Virus record (IMG/VR): IMGVR_UViG_3300043419_000898
Location: 18,498 to 82,497 of that record
Reading direction: 5' to 3' (one strand)
Source of the DNA: a virus
Length of the DNA: 64,000 bases
The notes under the pieces were generated by a model. The model was not told the DNA's origin, did not search any database, and was given only the letters and a program-made list of their open reading frames with translations. Positions 50,009 to 58,460 of this stretch are shown piece by piece. Position 1 is the stretch's first letter, and each line of letters starts with the position of its first letter. Made by a program: the position numbers and the translations under genes.

Positions 50009-50242
50009 TTAGGCTCCGAAACCGAGCCTTTTTCGCCACGTTGGGGCATTTTTTGGGTCTTGACGGTACCGGAGCTCGGCACTGCAATAGTGGATTTCAT
50101 CGGTGTAGTATCCGATGTTTGGATTATCCGGTTGGAGCCGGATAACTTGCTGACAGTCGGCAATTATGTGCCGGAGCGAGTGAAGGCAATTGTGTACCAG
50201 ATTCCGCTGATACTCGGTGTGGTTCATTTGTTTGGTTCCCAT
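50009..50242 (-). CDS. Unknown protein (77 aa), leaderless MGT class
   Basis: MGTKQMNHTEYQRNLVHNCL then helices (LRHIIADCQQVIRLQPDN; YYTDEIHYCSAELRYRQDPK). Promoter TTGCAA-N17-TAAATT at 50249-50277. Terminator 49972-50003. Confidence 0.65.
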   Translation of the reverse strand: MGTKQMNHTEYQRNLVHNCLHSLRHIIADCQQVIRLQPDNPNIGYYTDEIHYCSAELRYRQDPKNAPTWRKRLGFGA

Positions 50243-50401
50243 GCATCTAATTTACCACCACTTTGTATACGTTGCAAATGTATTTTGTTGTTAGAGAATA
50301 ACTATTGAATATGCAACTACATTGAGCAGATGGCAGGACTACCGAGTGGGAGTCAAGCCTGTCACAAGACAAAAAGAAAACCGGGATTTCTCCCGGCTTG
50401 A

Positions 50402-50659
50402 TTAGTCTTCGATTTCTCTTGGTATGCATATACACGCATTGACCAATTCTCTTTCCGACATCATACGCACCACGTAATTTGACATGGTGATTTCACCGGC
50501 GTCGGCACCATCAGAGTATTGAGTCGCCTTGATGGTGATATCTCGACCCATAAACATTTCCGTACCTACGTTACGGAGCAACGCTGGTACCGTGGCAACG
50601 AATTTGCCATTGACGGTGAAGTTGTACGTACCACTGAGGTACTCTTTGGTGTTTCTCAT
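50402..50659 (-). CDS. Unknown protein (85 aa), leaderless
   Basis: MRNTKEYLSGTYNFTVNGKF then a beta domain (GRDITIKATQYSDGADAGEI). Promoter TTGACA-N17-TAGGAT at 50666-50694, ATAGGC, ATG. Codons 2-4 (AGA AAC ACC) echo the MENTT start. Terminator 50378-50400. Confidence 0.68.
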   Translation of the reverse strand: MRNTKEYLSGTYNFTVNGKFVATVPALLRNVGTEMFMGRDITIKATQYSDGADAGEITMSNYVVRMMSERELVNACICIPREIED

Positions 50660-50760
50660 GCCTATATCCTAGGGCATGAATTAGACTTTGTCAACACCTA
50701 TTTTGAAAATAGTTTTATAGGCATACGGTACAAATTTGCTACCACGGCTCAAATGCAACA

Positions 50761-50855
50761 ATGCCTCTATTTGTCCAAATTTGGCGATTCTAGCCACTTA
50801 TCATGCGATATTGAGTAAAGTATCATCGAGCATCAAAAACGGCTCTATTTGGGCA
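50761..50855. repeat. ~100-bp intergenic repeat, copy d
   Basis: ATGCCTCTATTTGTCCAAAT at the left and ACGGCTCTATTTGGGCATTT at the right. It occupies part of the gene-free stretch 50660-51020, which also has a CAGG-N20-CCTG element and a double terminator (50952-51012). The CCCAATGCAGG part is missing here. Confidence 0.55.
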
Positions 50856-51020
50856 TTTCAGAGCGTTAGTCAAAACGTGTCTGTTGTTTGTTTGATTATT
50901 CAACTATGGCAGGGCTAGTCACCACTCAGTAAGCCTGTCGTCAGGCAAAAAGAAAAGCCGGGATTGCTCCCGGCAGCTGCCTACGATGTAGAGCTGGGAT
51001 TTCTCCCAGCTCATTTCCTA

Positions 51021-51251
51021 CTAAAGGTAAAGCGACTTTTTGGTTGGCTCCAACCATTCTTCACGGAGCATAAAGGCAGCCATTTTCAAGCTACCCAAGC
51101 TCTTTTCATCGCAATCACGGATTTGGTCCATAAGCATTTCGACAGCTTCCAGAGCAATTTCAAGCCGCTTTTCGGTGATTGTCGCATTGGCGGCGATAGA
51201 GTCGGACGATGTATCGACTGAAGTCCAGCCGTTTGGTGTAGTGTTTTCCAT
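51021..51251 (-). CDS. MENTT-class protein (76 aa), leaderless
   Basis: Begins MENTTPNGWTSVDTSSDSIA and continues with helices (EALEAVEM-like LEIALEAVEMLMDQI; SLKMAAFMLREEWLEP). Promoter TTGACA-N17-TAAGAT at 51258-51286, ATAGAC, ATG. Double terminator at 50952-51012. Confidence 0.7.
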   Translation of the reverse strand: MENTTPNGWTSVDTSSDSIAANATITEKRLEIALEAVEMLMDQIRDCDEKSLGSLKMAAFMLREEWLEPTKKSLYL

Positions 51252-51401
51252 GTCTATATCTTACGGCATGAAATAGAGAATGTCAACAACTATTTTACAT
51301 TTGTTTTTAGAGCTACTAGCAGCTGCCAACGGCAGGTTCGGTGGCTGGTAGTAAGTCCTGTTGTGAGGCAAAAGAAAAGCCGGGATTCCTCCCGGCTTGC
51401 A

Positions 51402-51623
51402 TTACGATTTATGAGTAGCGATTATTTTTTCTGCTATCCAATCCCAATTTATATCATCAAGCATATCCAGCAGATAATCATACTTTGGGGATTCATCCAT
51501 AAAGTAATCGTGTGCCACCGACATTGCCTCACCACCATTGAATCCGTCTCCTGAGGACTCCCATTGTGCGACAAATCCATCATAAACGGTATCTAGTACT
51601 AGTTCAGTTTCAGCGTTTATCAT
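51402..51623 (-). CDS. Unknown acidic protein (73 aa), GGGAACC class
   Basis: Acidic and aromatic (VYDGFVAQWESSGDGFNGGE; YDYLLDMLDDINWDWIAEKI). Promoter TTGCAG-N16-TATAAT at 51644-51671. Terminator 51376-51400. Its charge could suit an inhibitor that mimics DNA, but this is speculation. Confidence 0.62.
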   Translation of the reverse strand: MINAETELVLDTVYDGFVAQWESSGDGFNGGEAMSVAHDYFMDESPKYDYLLDMLDDINWDWIAEKIIATHKS

Positions 51624-51850
51624 CTTGGTTCCCTTTCACAATTATTATACCACTTTGTCAACTATCTGCAAGAAAATATATCAACTATTTTTTGACTGAA
51701 ATAAAGACAGGTTCGAAGACTGGTAGTCAGTCCTGCCACAAGGGGGTGTGACGGATAGTCACCATGCAAACATTTGTTTGTTTTCCCAGTGATAGACATG
51801 AAAAAACCACTGGCTGATTTTAGCCAGTGGTGTAGCCTACGATAAAGGGA

Positions 51851-52099
51851 TTAGGCTAACTCTAGAGCCTTCTCCGTGAGTGCCCAACCGTACTTACCGC
51901 CTTCTGGGTCGAAGTCGATTAGTCCAGCGTCCTGAGCACCAGACATAACGCCAGCGGTACGCTCATTGCTCCAGCCGGTGACCTTGGCTACCATTTCGGC
52001 ACTAAACCACGAGTGGTTATCGAGCATCAATTGTGCCGCGGTCTCGTACGGGCTATCGGCGATTACGACTTCTACCAAACGCTTCTGAAATTCTGTCAT
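51851..52099 (-). CDS. Winged-helix-like protein (82 aa), GGGAACC class
   Basis: The pattern FSAEMVAKVTGWSNERTAGV then MSGAQDAGLIDFDPEGGKYG and WALTEKA reads as helix-turn-helix plus wing. Promoter TTGACT-N17-TATTAT at 52144-52172; leader with GTAGG...CCTAC hairpin. Terminator 51804-51832. Possible regulator of the array. Confidence 0.65.
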   Translation of the reverse strand: MTEFQKRLVEVVIADSPYETAAQLMLDNHSWFSAEMVAKVTGWSNERTAGVMSGAQDAGLIDFDPEGGKYGWALTEKALELA

Positions 52100-52232
52100 T
52101 GTGGTTCCCTCAGTAGGTTAGGTTGTTTCCTACCTACACTATGATAATATGCTATAACGTAGACAAAGTCAAGAAAATAAATGGCATATTGGCAAAATAT
52201 TTTTGACCATTTACCAGTGAAAAATCAATCTC

Positions 52233-52362
52233 ATGGTGACTTCTAGTCACGGGAGTCTTTGACAGGTTTGGCTACTAGTAGTCAGTCCTGCCGATGTGAC
52301 TGTCCGTCACGTGTGACCCAGCGTCACGGAGGTGACTATCAGTCACGGTGACTAGCCGTCAC
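52233..52362. repeat. Cluster of five GTGAC-N5-GTCAC palindromes
   Basis: Copies at 52233-52247, 52296-52310, 52313-52327, 52332-52346 and 52348-52362, the last four almost end to end. More than 20 copies occur in gaps between 44.8 and 62.1 kb (for example 46389-46430, 49392-49510, 55376, 58333, 62010-62047). Exact 15-bp geometry suggests a protein-binding site. Gap 52100-52442 holds no gene. Confidence 0.75.
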
Positions 52363-52442
52363 CATGTGCACTCTGCCCAATACAGGTGTCATGCGTCCAC
52401 CCCCCCCCTCCACGCCGCCAGCCAAAGAAAAGAAAACCGGGA

Positions 52443-52658
52443 TTACTCCCGGTTAGCCGCCACTTCGTTGCACGTGGCACAATCGTTGCAGATTTCTTCG
52501 TCTGCTATCCAATCATCTTCCCAGACCCAATCACCGCATTGTGTACACTGCATGGTACTAGGCTCCGCACCATAGCAATCATCATCCATATCATCTGCCA
52601 TCATCTCAGCATCCAGCCACGGTGCGATATTCGACTCCAGCATCCATTCTTCGTCCAT
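52443..52658 (-). CDS. Acidic zinc-ribbon-like protein (71 aa), GGGAACC class
   Basis: CTQCG...CNDCATC forms a zinc-ribbon pattern after a very acidic half (EMMADDMDDDCYGAEPS). Start at 52658 set by GGGAACC 52662-52668. Promoter TTGACA-N17-TATATT at 52686-52714. Terminator 52433-52457 overlaps the last codons; a poly-C tract lies at 52400-52408. Confidence 0.65.
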   Translation of the reverse strand: MDEEWMLESNIAPWLDAEMMADDMDDDCYGAEPSTMQCTQCGDWVWEDDWIADEEICNDCATCNEVAANRE

Positions 52659-52823
52659 TTTGGTTCCCTTCCTTCCTACATCAATAATATACCGTACATA
52701 GTAGACAATGTCAAGCAAATACATGAAAATACTTTGGTTGCATAATCAACAAACAACAGAGATGGCAGGATAGATGCCTACCTATAAGTCCTGCCATAAG
52801 GCATAAAAAAAGAGCCTTTCGGC

Positions 52824-53132
52824 TCATGCGAACATTTCGTCATACTCCATAGTGATTGCCTCTTCCCATAGCAGATTGACGTGATGGCGAAGCATCATAC
52901 TTCCTACATACTCAGTCACTACCAGATTGACGTTCCACTGTGCATCACCGTGCAATTCCGCCATCGTGTCATGCACCTCTTCACCGAATGCTTTGATAGC
53001 ACACATAATGATTTGCTTTTCATCTGCATCCAGAGGCGTATCAATGTTGATAGCGTGTGACCAGACTGCACGGTCTTCCATTGTGGAGGCGTCAAGTGCA
53101 CCGCAGATTACGAAGTGTAGTGTATTTCCCAT
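52824..53132 (-). CDS. Unknown protein (102 aa), leaderless
   Basis: MGNTLHFVICGALDASTMED then a mixed domain (QWNVNLVVTEYVGSMMLRHH). Promoter TTGACA-N16-TAAGAT at 53139-53166, ATAGGC, ATG. Terminator 52804-52828 ends inside the stop region. Confidence 0.66.
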   Translation of the reverse strand: MGNTLHFVICGALDASTMEDRAVWSHAINIDTPLDADEKQIIMCAIKAFGEEVHDTMAELHGDAQWNVNLVVTEYVGSMMLRHHVNLLWEEAITMEYDEMFA

Positions 53133-53241
53133 GCCTATATCTTATCATACTTTGTATACGTGTCAAGAAGTATTTTACTTGAATGTGCAACTACCTGAGA
53201 TGGCAGGAGTTGCACGATAGATGGCAGCCTGTAAGCCTCCA

Positions 53242-53400
53242 TCACTCCTCCCTTCCCTTGTGCTTTGCCTTCCGGCTGTACGTCCGTTTGTTGTCGTACA
53301 CCATCGATTTCTGCCACGGGCGGTCACTAGCCGGTATGCGTGATTTGTTGGCTGTACGGGCATTCTGGAGCTCTCTGTCGGTTAGTTTAATCGTTTTCAT
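53242..53400 (-). CDS. Small basic protein (52 aa), GGGAACC class
   Basis: MKTIKLTDRELQNARTANKS then DNKRTYSRKAKHKGREE. The basic NKRTYSRKxKHK tail is like small proteins of actinobacterial phages. GGGAACC precedes the ATG by three bases. It shares a transcript with 53451-53672, with a hairpin (53418-53442) between them. Confidence 0.62.
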   Translation of the reverse strand: MKTIKLTDRELQNARTANKSRIPASDRPWQKSMVYDNKRTYSRKAKHKGREE

Positions 53401-53450
53401 TGGTTCCCTTTCAAAGATAGAGCCGGTATTTCTACCGGCTCATTGAGTGA

Positions 53451-53672
53451 TTACGCTACGTTGATGTTTCCGTGCTTGACACAGAGTGCATCGTAGATTT
53501 CTCTACCGTTTTCAGTAAGGGATTCGTATCCCTTGTGAAGTGGTGAGATACGAAACTGCATTCGGTGCAACCTTCCGAAAATCCGGTAGATTGGGCAATT
53601 CATGCCACCATGCCAATCACTTGCGAACGCATGGTACGCTTCGCAGATATCAAACCTATCAAAATTCGTCAT
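53451..53672 (-). CDS. Small phage protein of the YHAFASDWHGG type (73 aa)
   Basis: The signature EAYHAFASDWHGGMNCPIYR then HKGYESLTENGREIYDALC is a family I associate with small accessory genes of actinobacteriophages, function unknown. Promoter TTGCGT-N17-TACATT at 53698-53726; GGGAACC 53678-53684. Confidence 0.68.
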   Translation of the reverse strand: MTNFDRFDICEAYHAFASDWHGGMNCPIYRIFGRLHRMQFRISPLHKGYESLTENGREIYDALCVKHGNINVA

Positions 53673-53787
53673 AACTTGGTTCCCTTCCGACACTGTTAAT
53701 GTACCATGCCTAGTAGACAAACGCAAATAAATAGTCAAACTATTTTTGTTGTTTATGCAACTAAATAACCTGTCATCAGACAAAGGG

Positions 53788-53812
53788 AAAGCCGGGATTT
53801 CTCCCGGCTTTC
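53788..53812 (-). terminator. Terminator after the 54-residue membrane protein
   Basis: Stem AAGCCGGGA/TCCCGGCTT with TTTC loop on the plus strand. It follows directly the GAACCAA-loop hairpin at 53815-53833. Confidence 0.8.
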
Positions 53813-53814
53813 AT

Positions 53815-53833
53815 TCTAGGGAACCAACCTAGA
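53815..53833 (-). ncRNA. Anti-GGGAACC hairpin 1 (3' end of an mRNA)
   Basis: In the transcript a 6-bp stem UCUAGG/CCUAGA closes a seven-base loop UUGGUUC; together with the next two bases this gives UUGGUUCCC, the exact complement of GGGAACCAA found before many start codons here. It overlaps the stop codon of the 54-residue gene and lies two bases from a terminator. Function is inferred. Confidence 0.5.
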
Positions 53834-53993
53834 AAACTCTAGGGATTAAGGTTCCGATGTAGATTAGCACTACCGCTATACCTAGGTACGCTCTATCTTT
53901 GCGATGCATAGCACCAAATAACAAAGCCAACAAAAGCATTCCAAAGATACCGCTGAAACTTACTAACCTTGACAAATCTTCTATGATTATCAT
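53829..53993 (-). CDS. 54-residue membrane protein
   Basis: MIIIEDLSRLVSFSGIFGML then LLALLFGAMHRKDRAYLG and a second span (IAVVLIYIGTLIPRVF). Leader has GGAAAGGGATAGGGAAG instead of GGGAACC. Promoter TTGCGT-N17-TATATT at 54020-54048. Confidence 0.62.
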   Translation of the reverse strand: MIIIEDLSRLVSFSGIFGMLLLALLFGAMHRKDRAYLGIAVVLIYIGTLIPRVF

Positions 53994-54151
53994 CTTCCCT
54001 ATCCCTTTCCTACACTACTAATATATCACCACTTTGTATACTACGCAAGGCATTTATCAAACTATTTTCAGAGACCACCGATGGCAGGAGCTGTACCACG
54101 TATGGCAGCCTGTGCAGAGGCATAAAAAAAGGAGCCTTTCGGCTCCTACTC

Positions 54152-54472
54152 CTACCTAGTGCTCAGTTCAAGCACCTTGCCGAGATACTCGGTATCTTTT
54201 TTCAGTGCCTTTGCAACCTTGCCGATTTCGGGATACATCTCACGGTAGTGTGACGGCTCACATTCCAGCAGAAAATCACCGAATACGTTTTCTGCATCCG
54301 ATACCCAATTAGATACCGTTTGGGTTTCGTCGGCACAGTCGTACAAGTCACGCCAATCGAAATCTGCTAGACATCCAACGGGTACACCACAGATACGATT
54401 CGAGATGTAGTTTACGAGTGCCATCCATTGGCGATAAGTCAAAGCGACTTTTTTACGGGTAGTGTTTTCCAT
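54152..54472 (-). CDS. MENTT-class protein (106 aa), leaderless
   Basis: MENTTRKKVALTYRQWMALV, helical, with a Cys/Trp segment (GVPVGCLADFDWRDLYDCAD). Promoter TTGACT-N16-TAATAT at 54479-54506, ATAGAC, ATG. Terminator 54124-54150 (GGAGCC stem). Confidence 0.68.
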   Translation of the reverse strand: MENTTRKKVALTYRQWMALVNYISNRICGVPVGCLADFDWRDLYDCADETQTVSNWVSDAENVFGDFLLECEPSHYREMYPEIGKVAKALKKDTEYLGKVLELSTR

Positions 54473-54629
54473 GTCTATATATTACCATACTGGTATACAA
54501 AGTCAAGGAAATGACAAAACTATTTTTCGGTTGCATAATCAACTACTTTGACCGAGATGGCAGGATAGATGACCTACGGTAGAGCCTGTCGTATGGCAAA
54601 AAGAAAACCGGGATTTCTCCCGGTTCGCT

Positions 54630-54836
54630 TTACATCGCTCTAACTTTCCCTATCCATTCGGCTACTTGCTCAAATGAAAGGTATCCATGCACATCATCTT
54701 GAACGATACCGTCTTTCATGACTGCTATCTCAAATAACCCTTGGTCGGCACCATATGAGATTCCCGGCTGGCAGATGATGGATATCGTGTATCCATTTGG
54801 AAATGTGATTTTCTTTTCGTAAAACGTTGGTGTCAT
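54630..54836 (-). CDS. Unknown protein (68 aa), GGGAACC class
   Basis: MTPTFYEKKITFPNGYTISI then GLFEIAVMKDGIVQDDVHGY and LSFEQVAEWIGKVRA. Promoter TTGACA-N17-TATTAT at 54881-54909; leader hairpin TGTAGG...CCTACA. Terminator 54602-54626. Confidence 0.66.
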   Translation of the reverse strand: MTPTFYEKKITFPNGYTISIICQPGISYGADQGLFEIAVMKDGIVQDDVHGYLSFEQVAEWIGKVRAM

Positions 54837-55033
54837 TTTGGTTCCCCTTGTAGGCTAGGCTACTTCCTTCCTACATCTATATAATACCGTACCTAGTATA
54901 CAATGTCAAGAAAATAGTCAAAGTATTTTTGTTGTTTATGCAACTACTTACAACAGATGACAGGTTTAGAGCTGAGTATGGCAGCCTGTGAGGAGGCAAA
55001 AGAAAAGCCGGGATTTCTCCCGGCTAGTGCCTC

Positions 55034-55264
55034 CTAGTTGAAGTTGAATGGTGCCTTCTGGATGTTCTCTAGGCTTTCCCGTAGGATTCGCACGTAAATG
55101 GTGAACCTAGGGTCATTTATCACCTCAAGTGTATTAAGTGCGGATTGTGCGATTTGAAGTGTAGCACCATACTTTTGCGATGGATGCATTGCATCCAATT
55201 CTACGCTAGTGCTATCAGACGACGTGTCGATGGTATCCCATCCGTTTGGTGTAGTGTTTTCCAT
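55034..55264 (-). CDS. MENTT-class protein (76 aa), leaderless
   Basis: MENTTPNGWDTIDTSSDSTS shares its first 18 residues with the genes at 48990 and 51021; then unrelated helices (ALNTLEVINDPRFTIYVRIL). Promoter TTGACA-N17-TAACAT at 55271-55299, ATATGT, ATG. Terminator 55000-55024. Confidence 0.7.
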   Translation of the reverse strand: MENTTPNGWDTIDTSSDSTSVELDAMHPSQKYGATLQIAQSALNTLEVINDPRFTIYVRILRESLENIQKAPFNFN

Positions 55265-55485
55265 ACATATATGTTACAAGGACTTTGTATATATGTCAAG
55301 GAATATGTCAAACTATTTTCAGCGACCGAACTTGGCAGGAAAGTGAACCTAGGTACAGTCCTGTGATACGGGATGTGACTGTCCGTCACCATGCTGACTA
55401 TCAGTCACGTGGCATGACATCAAAAAAGCCCCTCCGGATGGAAGGGCTTTGCTCATTGCAGGTCGTCTGGGTTGCACCCCCCCCC

Positions 55486-55749
55486 TTAGCGGAGGGAGAG
55501 GTATTTCCCGTGTGTGATTTGTCCGGTCTCTACGAGCTCGTGGACGTATTTGGCGATGTCACGAGCATCCCATTTGTAGAACCCGGCTTCGATATCGGAC
55601 ATCACGCCTTCGGTGTTAGCGTAGTAGACTTCCATAGTCTCATCTGCATCCATCACGAGAACGGATGCTTCACCGCGCTCATTTGACATATTGACGTAGT
55701 ATTCGGTGTATCCGATACCGTCACGATTTGGTGCGTTTACGAGTGGCAT
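55486..55749 (-). CDS. Unknown protein (87 aa)
   Basis: MPLVNAPNRDGIGYTEYYVN, acidic (VLVMDADETMEVYYANTEGV) and helical end (YKWDARDIAKYVHELVETGQ). The ribosome site is AAGGAAGGG with GGGTAC replacing GGGAACC. A GTG at 55770 near the -10 is a possible alternative start. Promoter 55775-55802. Nine G follow the stop codon directly in the transcript. Confidence 0.62.
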   Translation of the reverse strand: MPLVNAPNRDGIGYTEYYVNMSNERGEASVLVMDADETMEVYYANTEGVMSDIEAGFYKWDARDIAKYVHELVETGQITHGKYLSLR

Positions 55750-55911
55750 TTCTTTGTACCCTTCCTTCACATATATATTACCATACTTTGTATACGTGTC
55801 AAGAAAATATGTGAACTATTTTTACTTGCATAATCAACAACAGGACTGTCACTAGGTATGGCGGCCTGTAAGATGGCAAAAAAAGAGCCGGGATTTCTCC
55901 CGGCTTTCGCC

Positions 55912-56103
55912 TTACTCCTTGTCGAAGCCGTCAAACCAAGGACCCATGCGACGGGTTCGGGCTTTCCCGGTAGCATTGGTGCACGTACTGGACGACGTCT
56001 GCGGGTCGCTACAATGTGCCTTCGCTTCTTCAAGCGTCAAACCACGCTTGATGGTGCGTCGTCCGCCTTCGAAGTACATCCGGATAATCTTGTAAGTGGT
56101 CAT
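55912..56103 (-). CDS. Actinophage-type YKIIRMY protein (63 aa), GGGAACC class
   Basis: MTTYKIIRMYFEGGRRTIKR then GLTLEEAKAHCSDPQTSSST and RTRRMGPWFDGFDKE. I recognise this pattern as a small protein common in actinobacteriophages; its function is not known. It is the best single clue to the host group. Promoter TTGCAT-N16-TAATAT at 56149-56176. Terminator 55880-55906. Confidence 0.78.
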   Translation of the reverse strand: MTTYKIIRMYFEGGRRTIKRGLTLEEAKAHCSDPQTSSSTCTNATGKARTRRMGPWFDGFDKE

Positions 56104-56196
56104 TTTTGGTTCCCTTTGTAGGCTAGGTTGCTTCCTTCCTACACCTATATATTACCACACTTTGTCACCTATGCAAGAAAATATATAAACTATTTT

Positions 56197-56460
56197 TCAA
56201 GCGTCCGAGATGACAGGTTCCATCATCGGCAGCCACTCTTGTTCTAACCACTTCATAAGCTGCTTGTAATCCACTCCCGTATACACAGCTCTACCATCGG
56301 TGAACAGCGTGACCTTACGACGGTTCCTGTAAGGGTAGAGGCTGACTCCTACCGTCATTCCTAGGCTATACGCTAGGTTTACAAGCTTGGTGAACAAAGT
56401 CCCGTCAAGCGTGAAAAAGCCTCTAGATTCGTCATCTAGAGGCTTGTAGAGGCTACTCAA
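56197..56460 (-). CDS. Unknown protein (87 aa) containing a terminator hairpin
   Basis: TTG start overlapping the upstream stop (TATTGAG). MTVGVSLYPYRNRRKVTLFT and YKQLMKWLEQEWLPMMEP look like real protein. A perfect hairpin with T run (56418-56446) lies in codons ~5-14 and would stop most transcripts from the gene before. Its 3' end overlaps one half of a CAGG element. Confidence 0.5.
   Translation of the reverse strand: MSSLYKPLDDESRGFFTLDGTLFTKLVNLAYSLGMTVGVSLYPYRNRRKVTLFTDGRAVYTGVDYKQLMKWLEQEWLPMMEPVISDA
56418..56446 (-). terminator. Intrinsic terminator inside a coding start
   Basis: Minus-strand stem AAGCCTCTAGAT/ATCTAGAGGCTT followed by five T, located within the first codons of the gene at 56197-56460. 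Confidence 0.7.
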
Positions 56461-56822
56461 TACGATGGTCGGAAGATACCAGCGGTAGCATTGGCGGTAC
56501 CACGTGCATCATGCTCTGCATCACGATTTTCGATTTCTACCCAATAAAGGTAGTCATTGAACATTTCATACGTCATTTTCCGTGGATGTCCAACGATGCA
56601 AACAAGATTGTCATTTTCCGTAAAGTGATTTTCATCTTCCAGCGAATCAACGATATCACCATCAACGAAGATTTTAGGCACCATATTGGCATCATGGTCT
56701 GCAAGTACAAGCCATTCTTCTGTTGCATCAACAGAATCGATGTACTTGAAGGAATAGCCATTTACCAGCAAATCCCGCACCTCAGCCCTATCCATTTTCA
56801 CGTAGTCATTAAAATTAATCAT
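56457..56822 (-). CDS. Unknown protein (121 aa), GGGAACC class
   Basis: MINFNDYVKMDRAEVRDLLV then VDATEEWLVLADHDANMVPK and PRKMTYEMFNDYLYWVEIEN. Start fixed by GGGAACC. Promoter TTGACA-N17-TATATT at 56850-56878. Unrecognised. Confidence 0.65.
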   Translation of the reverse strand: MINFNDYVKMDRAEVRDLLVNGYSFKYIDSVDATEEWLVLADHDANMVPKIFVDGDIVDSLEDENHFTENDNLVCIVGHPRKMTYEMFNDYLYWVEIENRDAEHDARGTANATAGIFRPSY

Positions 56823-57015
56823 CTTGGTTCCCTTCCCTTTCACATCAATAATATATCGTACCTAGTAGACAATGTCAAGAAAATAGATGGACTATTTTTC
56901 CGTTGACTAATCAACTAAACGGAGAACGGCAGGAGTGACTCACAGTCACCAAGCCTGTCATAAGGCAAAAATAAAGGGGAACCGACTTGGCTCCCCTTGT
57001 GCTAAGTTGGACGCT

Positions 57016-57246
57016 CTATTCGAACGTCACGAAGCCTACCATACACGCTCCCGACGGCTTGAAGGTGAGCGTATCACCGATATTTTCGGTATAGCACCGA
57101 ACGTTAGTCAAGCCTAACTCAGCCTTGACCTTACGCATGATTTGCGACTGAGTCGCATTGTCAGCGATTTCGAACTTACCACGCTGAACCCAACTGTAGT
57201 TTGCTTCACCAGCAAACGTATCTGTCAACTCAAATCGTACTGTCAT
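57016..57246 (-). CDS. Unknown protein (76 aa), GGGAACC class
   Basis: MTVRFELTDTFAGEANYSWV, NATQSQIMRKVKAELGLTNV, GDTLTFKPSGACMVGFVTFE. Looks like a compact alpha/beta fold. Promoter TTGACT-N17-TATATT at 57291-57319; leader hairpin GTGGAT...ATCCAC. The terminator (56975-56999) contains GGTTCCCC in its stem. Confidence 0.66.
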   Translation of the reverse strand: MTVRFELTDTFAGEANYSWVQRGKFEIADNATQSQIMRKVKAELGLTNVRCYTENIGDTLTFKPSGACMVGFVTFE

Positions 57247-57437
57247 TTTGGTTCCCCTTGTGGATTAGGTTGATTCCTATCCACATCAATAATATACACC
57301 ATGCGGTAGACAAAGTCAAGGAAATAGGCAAACTATTTTCAGTTGATTAGTCAACTACTTTTGGCTTGATGGCAGGACTACCACTCAGTATGGCAGCCTG
57401 TAAGATGGCAAAAAAAGGAGCCTTTCGGCTCCTCCTC

Positions 57438-57701
57438 CTACCCTTCGTCTTCGTCTTCGTCTTCGATTTCGTTTGCTTCGTTTATCGCATTTGCAATTTC
57501 TTCGAAGTCTACCGCACTGATGTACGTTTCGATGATGTCATTGTAGAGCGAACCCGGTTCCACTCCAGCCGGTGCCATATCACGCACCATATCTTCCACT
57601 GCATCCGCCGATACCTTGGAATCTTCGCCGATGAATGCATCCATGATGTGGAGCGAACAATTCCACGTTTCGTAATTCGCCCAACCGTTGTAAGTGCTCA
57701 T
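57438..57701 (-). CDS. YNGW...TW-type small phage protein (87 aa)
   Basis: MSTYNGWANYETWNCSLHIM is the signature of a widespread small phage family of unknown function; an acidic tail follows (EIEDEDEDEG). Paralog at 59907-60176. Promoter TTGCAC-N17-TATTAT at 57745-57773. Terminator 57410-57434. Confidence 0.75.
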   Translation of the reverse strand: MSTYNGWANYETWNCSLHIMDAFIGEDSKVSADAVEDMVRDMAPAGVEPGSLYNDIIETYISAVDFEEIANAINEANEIEDEDEDEG

Positions 57702-57960
57702 TTTGGTTCCCTTAGTAGATTAGGTTGCTTCCTACCTACACCATAATAATAGCATAGTGGTAGACAAAGTGCAAGGTGTATTTTTAGTATTTACTTATTA
57801 GTTGTTTGTATTTGATTCAGCAACTAACTCTTACAGGATTGACCAGTAGTCAACAGTCCTGCTACACTCAACTGCTAGGTGGTTCTCCAGCTACCTAAGC
57901 ATCATAACAACTACCAACCAAGTGGGGAAGGGGCACTAGATGGTGCCCCTTTTTAGTTGT

Positions 57961-58230
57961 CTACTTGACTTCGTTGTAAACCTTGTAGACTTCACCACCG
58001 TGGTTATAGAGAAACTTACAGATGATGTGGAGATTTGTTGCACTCCACCTATCCGCACGATTCATGCTATCCATTAGGTCATTTCGTAGGACTGCATCCA
58101 AGAAACCACCCAACATCAAAATGGTGCGGTACTGCACAAAGCGTTCGAACGCTTCGATGTAGGAACCGATGCAAGCGTACTCATTACGGGTTTCTTCGCT
58201 GATGTTCAGCGGGTTAGTAGTGTTTTCCAT
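57961..58230 (-). CDS. MENTT-class protein (89 aa), leaderless
   Basis: MENTTNPLNISEETRNEYAC then helices (YIEAFERFVQYRTILMLGGF; LHIICKFLYNHGGEVYKVY). TACTAT at 58236-58241 lies five bases before the ATG; the -35 is weak (CTGGCA). Terminator 57926-57955. Confidence 0.67.
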   Translation of the reverse strand: MENTTNPLNISEETRNEYACIGSYIEAFERFVQYRTILMLGGFLDAVLRNDLMDSMNRADRWSATNLHIICKFLYNHGGEVYKVYNEVK

Positions 58231-58460
58231 ACCTAATAGTATCATAGTTGACAAAGTCTGCCAGCATCCTAGGACATTTATTTTCAGGCAGAAGTTGACA
58301 GGCTCGGAGCCTACCTATCAGTCCTGCCAATGTGACTTCTGGTCACCATGATGACTATCCGTCACATCCACACACAACAAAAAAACCTAGGCTTTCACCT
58401 AGGCTTTGCACATTGCAGGGCGTGAGTCTCCGCCCCCCCCCCTCCCCGCCGTGGAGCCTC

